From: G963691835 sp963691835
GTDB lineage: Bacteria; Pseudomonadota; Alphaproteobacteria; Thalassobaculales; Thalassobaculaceae
Assembly: GCA_963691835.1 (NCBI GenBank)
Contig: OY829383.1
Span: forward strand, 62,001 to 126,000
DNA: 64,000 nt
Direction: 5' to 3'
A program made the position numbers and the translations under genes. How positions within the stretch are numbered: position 1 is the first letter of the stretch; the number at the start of each line of letters is the position of its first letter. The notes beneath the pieces were generated by a model that was not told the DNA's origin, ran no database searches, and saw nothing but the letters and a program-made list of their open reading frames with translations. This document shows positions 34,843-43,101 of this stretch, piece by piece.

Positions 34843-36075
34843 TCAGATCCGGAACCGGTTTCTGAGACCGAGACCGATCAGAAACAAAAGCAACAGAGAG
34901 ATGACACCCTGAACAAATCGCGCCAAGTCTACGGTCAAGGGTATCGGCTCACCAAAGAGATCTGCAAATATGTCCGGTTGGAACTCAAACGCCTTAGACA
35001 AGAAAGGTATGACGTTACTGAAAGATGCAAAAAATGAATTTGCGAGCAAACAAAATATATAATTTCTATCAATCTCAGAATTGGTCTCAAGAACCGCTAT
35101 TCCAAAATAGACAATGATGAATAATATAAAATTACCTAGCAAGAATAAGGATGGGCGTCCAATCGATTGGCCGTAATCGCATAGCCCGTCGTATATGGTT
35201 TCAAACAATGCTCCCTTACCCAAGTCTCCGGAGCGTTTTAATGCGCGCCGTTCCTCGGCAAAAAACCTCAGCGCTGCGTCATGATGGCGATTACCCTCAG
35301 CAAGTTCCTTCAATCGCCCAAATTTTGCACGAGTTTGTCGCTCCGTGTTGCTTTGACCCTTTGTCGCTTTTTCAATCGTCAAATCGTGTAAATCGACATG
35401 CCCCTTGGTCGTCGTGCTTCGCAGGTCGGGCGGTGACGAGTAGTTGCCCTCTAGGATCAGCACGTCGTCGAAGCGCGCGGTCCTGAACGATAAGTCGCCT
35501 TTGAATTCTTTTGGGCTGAAATGCATCGGACCATTTATTGAGGCGCCATCGAACGAAACGTCCCCTTTCCCGAACTGCGCATCGTCGAACCAGACGTTCC
35601 CATCCCCGAACTGCGCATCGTTGAACGAGACGTTCCCATCGCCGAACTTCGCGCCGCCGAACCAGACGTTCCCATCCCCGAACTGCGCTCCAAAGAACGA
35701 GACGACCCCATCCCCGAACTTCGCATCGCTGAACCAGACGTCCCCATCCCCGAACTGCGCTCCCCAGAACGAGATGTCCCCATTCCCGAACTTCGCGTCG
35801 CGGAACCAGACGTACCCTTTCCCGAACTGCGCTCCCGTGAACAAGACGTCCCCATCCCCGAACTGCGCTCCATCGAACGAGACGTCCCCGTTGGGAAACC
35901 GATACCCGCTAAAGTCGATACGCCCGTTTTCAGGGGCATGCGGCCCAAACTCGACGTTGTCAAAGTCGATATCTGCTTCTGGATGTTCGTCGACCCAAGC
36001 GTTCCACGCGTCACGACGCTGCTTCCAGAGTGCTACAGCATCGTCACCACCCAGAACGGTGCGCTTTTCACTCAT
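34843..36075 (-). CDS. Beta-helix repeat protein with C-terminal membrane domain
   Basis: 410 residues from the ATG at 36075 (AAGGGG upstream). Residues about 55-180 consist of at least nine tandem 12-residue units of form xGAQFGDGDVWF or xDAKFGDGxVSF, a pentapeptide-repeat-related beta helix. Residues about 230-290 are helical (RAKFGRLKELAEGNRHHDAA). Two or more hydrophobic helices follow: LFLLGNFILFIIVYFGIAVL and FVQGVISLLLLFLIGLGL. Such pentapeptide-membrane fusions occur in proteobacteria with unknown function; here it may be a lysogenic-conversion or exclusion factor. Last gene of the accessory patch. Confidence 0.7.
   Translation of the reverse strand: MSEKRTVLGGDDAVALWKQRRDAWNAWVDEHPEADIDFDNVEFGPHAPENGRIDFSGYRFPNGDVSFDGAQFGDGDVLFTGAQFGKGYVWFRDAKFGNGDISFWGAQFGDGDVWFSDAKFGDGVVSFFGAQFGDGNVWFGGAKFGDGNVSFNDAQFGDGNVWFDDAQFGKGDVSFDGASINGPMHFSPKEFKGDLSFRTARFDDVLILEGNYSSPPDLRSTTTKGHVDLHDLTIEKATKGQSNTERQTRAKFGRLKELAEGNRHHDAALRFFAEERRALKRSGDLGKGALFETIYDGLCDYGQSIGRPSLFLLGNFILFIIVYFGIAVLETNSEIDRNYIFCLLANSFFASFSNVIPFLSKAFEFQPDIFADLFGEPIPLTVDLARFVQGVISLLLLFLIGLGLRNRFRI
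35545..35905 (-). repeat. 36-bp tandem repeats coding the beta-helix
   Basis: About ten near-identical 36-bp units (for example CCCGAACTGCGC followed by a variable codon pair). Units alternate so that VWF and VSF endings give a 72-bp, 24-residue higher-order period. Low divergence implies recent expansion or gene conversion; copy number may vary between strains. Confidence 0.8.
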
Positions 36076-36233
36076 TTTGCCATCCCCTTGGTCGGTTCCC
36101 GCGCTCGGGCAAGCAGCTTTCACGATCGATTATATCTGTCAACAAGCGCGGGGCCGTTTGGAGATTGCATTGGGTGGGTAACTCGGGGTGCTGAGGGCAC
36201 AGACCGTTAGGACACCGGGCAGTGTTCGCTCAC

Positions 36234-36617
36234 CTAATCGTCCCGGAACATGCGGCCACCACCGATTCGGACAGCTGCGTACATGGCGTTTCGCTTGTAG
36301 GCGGGCACGCCTCGTACCGTCAGCGCTTCCAGGAAGACTTGGTCCGCGTCGCGGCGGGTGACTTGGGGGAGATCCACAGCGGAGCCGGAGACATAAAGCC
36401 AGTCATGGACGATCGCGGCCTTTGTGTGGTCGCCATCGACGGAAACAAACCACCGACCAAACCACGGGACCGACGCCAGATCCGTTCGGAACCCCCTCGG
36501 CACCTCGATCCACGCTCCCAAGCGCTCACACCAGTATTGGAACGGGCTGATTAACTCCCACTCATTGCCTTGCAGCTTGCGAAGGTCGAGATGGAGAGGG
36601 AACCGCTCACGCTCCAT
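36234..36617 (-). CDS. DUF1353 phage protein
   Basis: 127 residues from ATG 36617. WIEVPRGFRTDLASVPWFGR, then AAIVHDWLYVSGSAVDLPQV and RRDADQVFLEAL are the DUF1353 signature, common in tail/lysis regions of siphoviruses. Its start overlaps the end of the holin-like gene. Function in the family is unknown. Confidence 0.82.
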   Translation of the reverse strand: MERERFPLHLDLRKLQGNEWELISPFQYWCERLGAWIEVPRGFRTDLASVPWFGRWFVSVDGDHTKAAIVHDWLYVSGSAVDLPQVTRRDADQVFLEALTVRGVPAYKRNAMYAAVRIGGGRMFRDD

Positions 36618-36822
36618 CGGCCGCCCCCTCAATACGGCTCTGCCACCGAGCAAAGGCCGCTCGACGGAGTTTCCGGACGTCCTCCAGAATGGGGCCAATG
36701 ATCGCGCCCACCCCGGCGGCCACCTCGGGCGGCATCTGGTAGTCCGGAACCGCCAGACCCAACGCCCAGGTGGCGACCACGGAGACGGCCACGGTCAGGC
36801 CGGTATCGCGTGTCCGCTCCAT
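36607..36822 (-). CDS. Small membrane protein, holin candidate
   Basis: 71 residues. TGLTVAVSVVATWALGLAVP then AAGVGAIIGPILEDV give two hydrophobic segments, and a basic C-terminus (KLRRAAFARWQSR) follows. Size, topology and position beside the endolysin suggest a holin, though not a named family. Its start overlaps the preceding stop by one base. Confidence 0.55.
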   Translation of the reverse strand: MERTRDTGLTVAVSVVATWALGLAVPDYQMPPEVAAGVGAIIGPILEDVRKLRRAAFARWQSRIEGAADGA

Positions 36823-37013
36823 CACTCGGCATCCTCGCACGCGATGACCTTCTCCCCCGCCGCGAACACATCGCGGGTCCATTCCTTGGCCGCGTCGGAC
36901 GTGCCCGCGCAGTACGCGCCCACAGCCGTTGTCGCCAAGCCACCGATAACGGCCAACTCCGCACACGCAGAGAGCCCCGCCGCCACAATGGCGACAGCCA
37001 AAACCTTTTTCAT
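36822..37013 (-). CDS. Small lipoprotein in the lysis cassette
   Basis: 63 residues: MKKVLAVAIVAAGLSACAEL, a lipoprotein signal peptide with lipobox LSAC. The mature part contains a hydrophobic Gly/Ala stretch and DVFAAGEKVIACED. Possible outer-membrane spanin component, but no coiled coil is evident. Next to the endolysin and holin-like genes. Confidence 0.6.
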   Translation of the reverse strand: MKKVLAVAIVAAGLSACAELAVIGGLATTAVGAYCAGTSDAAKEWTRDVFAAGEKVIACEDAE

Positions 37014-37099
37014 GTCGATCTCCTGAATCCGGGCGCACGATCCCTGCCCGCCCCGGCCCGGATGCGGCGGCGGTTGGGTCAGTTCAAGTCTGAGTGGGG

Positions 37100-37501
37100 T
37101 CAGTAGGTGTAGAATGTCCTGTCGAGGCTGGTGTAGCGCTCGCGCCGATCGAGGTGGACGAAGGTCTTGGCCAGCCCCACCGACCAGCCCGTGGACAGAG
37201 CGATCTCAATCAGCTGTGCCAGATCTCCACCGGCTGGGCGCTTGATATCGACGGCGCAGGTGTCGGTGCCGTACTTGGCGTTACCGATCAGGTGGAGGCT
37301 GTTCGGGCTTGCAGCATATCCTCTGGCTTGGAGCCATTCATTGTGTTCTCCCGATCGACAGGCGGACGTAACGGCCATCGGTCGTCCATAGGCCCGGCGC
37401 AGTGCCTCAAGATCATCAATGAAGCCATCCGCCAGCGTGATCTGCCCGGACGTCGGGCAGGCAAGCTCGGCAACCGTGAAATGGTCGGAATACGTGGTCA
37501 T
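37100..37501 (-). CDS. Endolysin, peptidase M15 family
   Basis: 133 residues from ATG 37501. D-Ala-D-Ala-carboxypeptidase-like fold that cuts peptidoglycan peptide cross-links: FTVAELACP start, SACRSGEHN, then NSLHLIGNAKYGTDTCAVDI holding the zinc His and Asp, and TFVHLDRR holding the last His. No signal peptide, consistent with holin-dependent release. Confidence 0.85.
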   Translation of the reverse strand: MTTYSDHFTVAELACPTSGQITLADGFIDDLEALRRAYGRPMAVTSACRSGEHNEWLQARGYAASPNSLHLIGNAKYGTDTCAVDIKRPAGGDLAQLIEIALSTGWSVGLAKTFVHLDRRERYTSLDRTFYTY

Positions 37502-37557
37502 TGAAGGGTTTCTCCAGTCAGGTGATGGGGGGTGTTTCAAGGTCGGGGTCTTGGCCG

Positions 37558-37854
37558 TTACCGCTCCCCTGGCCATCCCGAACGGAAGGCTTTCAAGAGC
37601 TCCCGCGTAGCGTCCGCCTGGGCCGCCGAATACGCTTCGATCTTGGCCAGCCGCTGTTCGATGGTCCGGACAAGCTCGTCGTTCTTTGAAACGGAGCTTT
37701 CCAGGCGATCTATCCGTCCGGTGAGATATCGGTTTTCGGCATCCTTGGTGGCGGCCCACCAAACGCCAAAACCAGTATGCGTCAGCACCAATAGGATCAG
37801 GGCCAGCGGCACCCGTTTGTCGAGGTGCCAGTGCTCACGGCTTTGATCCGCCAT
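37558..37854 (-). CDS. Single-pass coiled-coil membrane protein (spanin-like candidate)
   Basis: 98 residues from ATG 37854, selected for GGAG upstream. One N-terminal membrane helix (VPLALILLVLTHTGFGVWWA), then a charged heptad-like coiled coil (RIDRLESSVSKNDELVRTIE). Type II topology with coiled coil resembles inner-membrane spanins; location before the endolysin supports a lysis role. No named family recognised. Confidence 0.6.
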   Translation of the reverse strand: MADQSREHWHLDKRVPLALILLVLTHTGFGVWWAATKDAENRYLTGRIDRLESSVSKNDELVRTIEQRLAKIEAYSAAQADATRELLKAFRSGWPGER

Positions 37855-37867
37855 GTCGTTCTCCAAT

Positions 37868-37890
37868 CAAAAAACCCGCCGGGCGGCGGG
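37868..37890 (-). terminator. Rho-independent terminator after the tail genes
   Basis: On the minus strand: CCCGCC-GCCC-GGCGGG followed by TTTTTT. It ends the tail-fibre transcript after the gene at 37920-38603 and separates it from the lysis cassette, which therefore needs read-through or its own promoter. Confidence 0.8.
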
Positions 37891-37919
37891 GGCTGGTCAG
37901 GGGGTGTTTAGTGCGCGGC

Positions 37920-38603
37920 CTATGGCCAGCCGATGGTCTCGTCGTAGGTCTCAATGGCTGAGATCGTGGTGAGCGCACCAATGGCGTCCTTGTGGGCGTG
38001 ACCGGCCCGCAGGAGGCTCGACACGTAGGCCGCCGCGCCTTGGAACAGCGCGATCACCTCCGCCTCGCTCATCGGCCTGTTGACGTTGGTTATGTCCCGC
38101 CATGTGCCGTCATGGGCACCGGGGAGCGCGTCCGCGATCATGCTCCGAACCGCCATCATCGTCGCCTGAGAGGCTGGGTCGATCTGGTAGGTGTGGCCGT
38201 CCGTGTGGGTGTAACCGGCGGCGATCTTGCCTGATAGGACCACGTCCACCGCCGCGCTTTTGGCCGCACGAAGCTCGGCCACCTTGTTCGTGATCTCGTC
38301 CCCGCTGAGATCCACCACTGCCCAGGTCCAGGTAGCCGTGCCCGCGACTAGGTCGACCGTAGGGACGGCCAGGAGGTCGCCCTTCCGCTGGGAGGCGGTC
38401 AGAGGCGGCTCGGCATACTGATCGACGAGGATGGCTCGACCCGCGAGATGATCAGGACAGCCGGGGACCAGGGAGCCTGGATCAAGCCGCTGTGCGGGTG
38501 TCCAAGCCGGTCGGAGCCAGTGATTGATGTTGGCCTTGGTTCTGGCCAAGCGGGCCTGCACAACCGCGCTCGTGGCTCGGTCGACGATGGTGTAAGTCGA
38601 CAC
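37920..38603 (-). CDS. DUF4376 tail-fibre-associated protein
   Basis: 227 residues. The C-terminal half carries DUF4376: KIAAGYTHTDGHTYQIDPAS, then MRSMIADALPG-like helix (VRSMIADALPGAHDG) and AHKDAIGALTTISAIETYD. These proteins occupy tail-fibre assembly or tip positions. N-terminal half (WTPAQRLDPGSLVPGCPD) is variable. Last gene before the terminator. Confidence 0.78.
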   Translation of the reverse strand: MSTYTIVDRATSAVVQARLARTKANINHWLRPAWTPAQRLDPGSLVPGCPDHLAGRAILVDQYAEPPLTASQRKGDLLAVPTVDLVAGTATWTWAVVDLSGDEITNKVAELRAAKSAAVDVVLSGKIAAGYTHTDGHTYQIDPASQATMMAVRSMIADALPGAHDGTWRDITNVNRPMSEAEVIALFQGAAAYVSSLLRAGHAHKDAIGALTTISAIETYDETIGWP

Positions 38604-38614
38604 GCGATTTACTC

Positions 38615-39280
38615 CTAACTCGTGGGAACAGGGACAAGGGCCGACAAGTCGGGCTTGTAGCGAGCGGCTTTTGTGACGCGAAGGAAAGCAAGGTGCCCTT
38701 GACGATAGTAATCGCTTGCTGCGTTAACCCCGCCGATAATCAGTTCGTTACCAGCGCCGCCGAGACCATTGCCGACGATGCCGGCGGACGCGGCAACCCC
38801 GTTTACAAATGTCATCTCTCGGGCTCCGACGTGGGTATGAACAACGTGATTCCAGCTCACGGTATCCCATACCAGCGTTCCAGCGGGGGACGTCGCCATA
38901 GTGTTGAACTGAGTTACGCCGGTTGAAGTGCCTATACCCCAACCCGTCGCGCCGATGATTGACCGGCTCCCGGATGAGCCCCCACGCAACATAAACTCAA
39001 TAGTGAAGTCGCCCGGAAGAGCGGACTGTGAGCCAACACCGGCAGAGATGTATCCGTCTGTCGACGACGTTGCCGAGGGGAAATAGATCGAATATCCAGT
39101 CGGCGATGAAGGGTCGACGACACCTCGCGGGATGTTGTCCGCATCACCGTGCGCGGTGAGCGTCAATCCTTGTGGGGATAGATCCTCGATTATTGTGCTC
39201 GTCGGCTGAATAAGAAGAGACACATAGGACCAATACGGGTCGCCGCTGTCGCCGGTGGCGAAGGGAATAATATCAGACAT
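38615..39280 (-). CDS. LamG-like receptor-binding tail protein
   Basis: 221 residues from ATG 39280. Predicted all-beta jelly roll: GDFTIEFMLRGGSSGSRSII, NTMATSPAGTLVWDT, SWNHVVHTHVGAREMTFVNG, then NELIIGGVNAASDYYRQGHL. This is the pattern of LamG/concanavalin-type sugar-binding domains in phage tail fibres. Probably a receptor-binding tip. Confidence 0.72.
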   Translation of the reverse strand: MSDIIPFATGDSGDPYWSYVSLLIQPTSTIIEDLSPQGLTLTAHGDADNIPRGVVDPSSPTGYSIYFPSATSSTDGYISAGVGSQSALPGDFTIEFMLRGGSSGSRSIIGATGWGIGTSTGVTQFNTMATSPAGTLVWDTVSWNHVVHTHVGAREMTFVNGVAASAGIVGNGLGGAGNELIIGGVNAASDYYRQGHLAFLRVTKAARYKPDLSALVPVPTS

Positions 39281-39287
39281 GCCGACC

Positions 39288-40250
39288 TCAACTGATCTGT
39301 GAGAGGTAAAGGGAGCCGTCCGACCGATAGATCGCCGAAACCCAGGTCTTGGTGTTGCCCGTGAGGCTGCCCCAGGAGGGTTCCGTCCCGATCCACGTGC
39401 CCTCGGTGGAGCCGTCGGTGATGGTGAAGGCCCGCCCACCCGTGGCGTCCTGCTCCAAAATCAGGGTCATGGACGCCTTGTAGCCGGAGGTCGGCGCCGA
39501 GATCGGCTGCGTCACGTCGCCGTTGGCCACGATCCAGACCTCGGAGGCGTCCTTCATGGCGATGGCTGCCTGGGTCCCGGACACGCCCGAAGGGCTGCTC
39601 GTGTTGGCCACCTTCCACTCGGAGCCCTCTTGGAAGAGAGCCTCCCCGGCTGTCAGCGTGCCGCTCATGGTGAGCGCCACGACGCCAGCCACGTTGCCGC
39701 TATCATCGATCAGCACGGGGCTGTTCTGGACTGTCGATCCGCCCGTACCATCGAACCGGGCCACCGCGTTGTCCGTGGATGACTCGGGCCCGGCCATCGT
39801 GCCGTCGGTCCCGGTGTCGCCCTTCTTGCCCGTGATTGCGACCGTCCAGGCCGCGATGGTGCCGGACCCGCCCGTGTCGCCGCTCGCCACAGTAAACGTC
39901 AGCGCCCCGGTGTCGCTGTTGTAGCTGTCGACCGTGCCGACCATGTAGTTCGTGCTGTCGCTGGTCTGGTACGCGGTGATGATCTGCCCTGCCGCGAACC
40001 CCTTGCCGGTCTCGACCGTGAGGGCTTGCGAGCCGGTCCCGATGGTCGCCGATGTCGACGAGGTGGCCGTCAGCTTGCCGCCAAACTCGGTGATTGTTGC
40101 GTCCATCTCCCGCAGCCCGGCCACCATGTAGCCATGCAGGAGGCGATAAGGATTGCTGTTGACGGTGATGATGGTGTTGTACCACGCGTAACCTTCTAGG
40201 TTATCGAAGTTCACAACAATGCCGTCCCAAGTGCTGGGCGTGTCCGTCAT
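39288..40250 (-). CDS. Tail fibre protein
   Basis: 320 residues, Gly/Thr/Ser-rich and beta-structured. N-terminus FDNLEGYAWYNTIITV is probably the tail-attachment part. A short collagen-like stretch GKKGDTGTDGTMAG near 141-154 and a fibre repeat NAVARFDGTGGSTVQNSPVL near 161-180 are common in phage side fibres. C-terminus ends YRSDGSLYLSQIS. Start overlaps the preceding gene (ATGA). Confidence 0.75.
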   Translation of the reverse strand: MTDTPSTWDGIVVNFDNLEGYAWYNTIITVNSNPYRLLHGYMVAGLREMDATITEFGGKLTATSSTSATIGTGSQALTVETGKGFAAGQIITAYQTSDSTNYMVGTVDSYNSDTGALTFTVASGDTGGSGTIAAWTVAITGKKGDTGTDGTMAGPESSTDNAVARFDGTGGSTVQNSPVLIDDSGNVAGVVALTMSGTLTAGEALFQEGSEWKVANTSSPSGVSGTQAAIAMKDASEVWIVANGDVTQPISAPTSGYKASMTLILEQDATGGRAFTITDGSTEGTWIGTEPSWGSLTGNTKTWVSAIYRSDGSLYLSQIS

Positions 40251-41146
40251 AGGACTTCCTCCAACTCAAAAGTGGTCGAGGCGTGGTTGTAGAAAGCCGT
40301 CTCGACGGGCGAGAGTGTCCGCATCCGGGCTGCAAACGACCAACGGTGCAGGTTTGAGCTGTCTGCCGGGTCGAGCGAGAAGAACAGATCGCCAGTCCGG
40401 CCAAGGCGGGTCTGCATGTCCAGGGCGCGTGAGAATGCCTCGTCTTGCGGCAGCACGCCCATTGAGAGGCGCGCGATGCGCCGCTTGTCCAACTGCTCAA
40501 AGAACTTCGTTCCGCCGAGCGCCTCTTGGGTGATCGACCGGTCCTCGATGACAACGGACGCGCCGTCTGCACTGACGTTTATGGAAGGCTGCCAACCCGG
40601 TGACACATAGAGCCGGGGAAACCGGACATAACCAGCACCACCCGCGCCCGCATTACCGGTGTCGATCAGCTCAAGATAGCAGTACCGGCCGACCACGGCG
40701 GTGTCGAACACATGCAGGAACGGCACCTTGTAAAGATCCAGTTCCTCGGCGGTGAACTTGCCGTCGACGAACTGCTCATCCCACGTCGCCAGCGCGCCGC
40801 TGGGGAAGACTTCGCGGTAAACCTCGATGGTGCCGGTGTCCCCCAATACCGACGAGCCGGTATCCTCATAAGCGGAGAACACGCGGAGACGGGCTCTCAG
40901 GTTCTTGGTCACACCTTCGAACCACGGGATGGCCACAACACGGATGGACCGCTCCACACCCAGATCAATCCATCGCACCATGTGCTGCACGTGCGTATCG
41001 GCGGTCTGGGCCTTGGTCGCAAAATTACCGTTGAGCGCATTCGCAAACGGCAGATCAGCGCTCCAGACGCCGCCGGTGTGAGACACGGCGGCGTACGGAG
41101 CCGCGGCGTCCAACCAGTTGGGGAACGCCATGATCAGGTTGGCCAT
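40247..41146 (-). CDS. Tail tip/baseplate protein
   Basis: 299 residues, no named family. Begins MAFPNWLDAAAPYAAVSHTG, and includes WIDLGVERSIRVVAIPWF, GYVRFPRLYVSPGWQPSINV and a C-terminal half shaped like a discoidin/baseplate beta-sandwich. Location between the hub protein and fibres indicates a distal tail component. Confidence 0.65.
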   Translation of the reverse strand: MANLIMAFPNWLDAAAPYAAVSHTGGVWSADLPFANALNGNFATKAQTADTHVQHMVRWIDLGVERSIRVVAIPWFEGVTKNLRARLRVFSAYEDTGSSVLGDTGTIEVYREVFPSGALATWDEQFVDGKFTAEELDLYKVPFLHVFDTAVVGRYCYLELIDTGNAGAGGAGYVRFPRLYVSPGWQPSINVSADGASVVIEDRSITQEALGGTKFFEQLDKRRIARLSMGVLPQDEAFSRALDMQTRLGRTGDLFFSLDPADSSNLHRWSFAARMRTLSPVETAFYNHASTTFELEEVL

Positions 41147-41151
41147 GGGGG

Positions 41152-41547
41152 TCAGTTCTTCGCGTCGACCGCGACGACCACAGCGGCGCCGGTATAGGTG
41201 CCGGTGGTCACATGCTTGACCCGGAGCGCGTCACCAATGAAGCCCGAGACGGCGGTGTTGTCCGCGAGTGCGCCGTCCGTGAGTGCCACCGGCGTGAGAA
41301 CCGCCGCTTGGGCGTTCACGGACTGATATTGCACCGCGTCGGCATTGGTGTAGGCAAAGCAAGCGATATCATACCAGTTGGAGCCGTCCACGCGCGTCTG
41401 CAGGTAGACCTTGAAGCTCGTACCGCCCGACCCGGCTGTGAACTTGCATTGGATATTCAGCGCCGTGATTTTGCCGAAGTCCGTAGCCGCATCGGACACG
41501 GCCGTGCCATCGGAAGTGACCTGCGTGGATAGGAGGGTGCTGGCCAT
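41152..41547 (-). CDS. Small tail protein
   Basis: 131 residues, beta-rich: DFGKITALNIQCKFTAGSGG, FKVYLQTRVDGSNWYDIACF, GDALRVKHVTTGTYTGAAVV. Resembles small decoration or tail-tip beta-sandwich proteins found at this place in siphovirus genomes. Family name not assignable. Confidence 0.62.
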   Translation of the reverse strand: MASTLLSTQVTSDGTAVSDAATDFGKITALNIQCKFTAGSGGTSFKVYLQTRVDGSNWYDIACFAYTNADAVQYQSVNAQAAVLTPVALTDGALADNTAVSGFIGDALRVKHVTTGTYTGAAVVVAVDAKN

Positions 41548-41550
41548 GTG

Positions 41551-43101
41551 TCATCCCCAGAGCGTGATGGTTGCGGTGTTCTCGCCAAGATCTTCGTCAA
41601 TCCCGGTCACGACGAATTGCTTACCCCGGGTGAGGTCGAAGCGCGGGACTTGGAGGGTGATCACGTCGCCGAGGTCGACCCCGCCTGCGCGAGGGCCATC
41701 GAGCTTGATTGTGTAGATGTCGCGGCGCGTGCCGTAGAGCGACAACAGGAAGCCGGCGTACTCGGTAGCGTCAGCCTCGGTGTCGATCACCGTCTCGATG
41801 TCTATCTCGCGCGCATACGGATGCCGTGCCTTGATTTTGTCATCCGTCACGGTGATTGAACGATACGACTGACGGAGATACTCACGTCTGGCTTCGCTGA
41901 CGCTTGAGCGGTCGATTTCCTCGCCCTCTTGAGGCGTCCAGTTGCGTTGATAGCGGACAGTGACCCGGTAGACCGGTATGCCTTCGATCGGCCCGGTGAT
42001 GCGTGTGAGCGCGTTTGAGGGGTCGAGGAGGTCCGATACCCCGAACGTCGTCTTGGACTGCCCGGCGGGCGCCGACAGGCGGGCCATTGCGAACGTGCCG
42101 TCGCGCTTGGCGATCACATAGCCGTGGACGGAAGCCGCAACGATCTCCAAGACGTCCTTGGCGCGGGTCTCGCTCTCGGTGTTGTAGTAGCCGACACCGT
42201 AGGACACGACGGCGTCCAGGGCGTCGACACCTGAGATGGCGGCACTGTCGACCCCGGCGTCGAGTAGAACCCGGCGCAACACCTGGGCTGCGGTTTGTTC
42301 TGAGGGGGTACCGACAGCTAAATCCACGGTCACAAGGGCGTCGGGCCGCGAGCCCAAGCGAAGATATGCGCCCTCGGTATGGGAGCCCTCGTAAGCCCTC
42401 CACGCGCCGGGTGACGGCGTCGTGGTTTGAATGTCGGCGAGCGCGCCGTAGTCGGCCTCTTGGGTTAACAGAACACCCCGGTCGTATACTGCCGACGTGG
42501 CCACGGACAGATCAGTCGGCACCCGATGCTGATGGATGAACAGCGCTGTGTTCACATTGGTGGCCTGGGCGTTTCTGACCGTACCGTAGGCGACGGGCTT
42601 ATAAAGCCCTTTGACGTCGTCAGCCGTGCCCTCGATACCGGCCGGAAGCGTGTTGTCCCCCGCGAAGGTCTCCTCGGTCAGCAGCGCCTCGAACACGTCC
42701 GCTTGGGCGTCCCGGATATAAAACGTGATCGTCCGCTGACCGAACTCCACGCCGTCAATCCGGCCAGTGAGAACCTCCGTCCACCCGGCCGGGAACGGAT
42801 CACCAACGGAGCCGCGGCGGATTGTGATGGTTTGGCCATCGAAAGCCCATCCCAACAAGGGGTCCCAGTCGCCGTCATTGGCGACCTCGACAACCCCGAA
42901 GTTTAGGTCCGATGTGCCGAAGGTCTCGCCGGTGGGCCGGAACAGTGACCGGGTGATACGGCCCGGCTGGATCACGCCGGGGAAGAATGTGGTGTTTGCC
43001 GGAAGATCGCTTGGCTTCGTTGTCATTCCCGCGCCAGTAGCCCACCGAAGCGTTCGCCGAACACCCGTCGCGTCCAGCGCTGCTATCTCCAAGGCCAGCA
43101 T
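41551..43101 (-). CDS. Tail hub/tip protein
   Basis: 516 residues, in the usual position after the tape measure gene. Beta-structured with GRITRSLFRPTGETFGTSDL, FYIRDAQADVFEALLTEETF, a hub-like middle section (RAKDVLEIVAASVHGYVIAK) and C-terminal VDLGDVITLQVPRFDLTRGK, as in phage baseplate hub/tail-tip proteins. Its ATG overlaps the tape measure stop (TGATG), so translation is coupled. Confidence 0.72.
   Translation of the reverse strand: MLALEIAALDATGVRRTLRWATGAGMTTKPSDLPANTTFFPGVIQPGRITRSLFRPTGETFGTSDLNFGVVEVANDGDWDPLLGWAFDGQTITIRRGSVGDPFPAGWTEVLTGRIDGVEFGQRTITFYIRDAQADVFEALLTEETFAGDNTLPAGIEGTADDVKGLYKPVAYGTVRNAQATNVNTALFIHQHRVPTDLSVATSAVYDRGVLLTQEADYGALADIQTTTPSPGAWRAYEGSHTEGAYLRLGSRPDALVTVDLAVGTPSEQTAAQVLRRVLLDAGVDSAAISGVDALDAVVSYGVGYYNTESETRAKDVLEIVAASVHGYVIAKRDGTFAMARLSAPAGQSKTTFGVSDLLDPSNALTRITGPIEGIPVYRVTVRYQRNWTPQEGEEIDRSSVSEARREYLRQSYRSITVTDDKIKARHPYAREIDIETVIDTEADATEYAGFLLSLYGTRRDIYTIKLDGPRAGGVDLGDVITLQVPRFDLTRGKQFVVTGIDEDLGENTATITLWG

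Noticed and set aside
35444..36181. + strand frame full of PSPNCA repeats
   Set aside because: Antisense image of the 36-bp repeats; the minus-strand product has the beta-helix pattern, a start signal and membrane helices.
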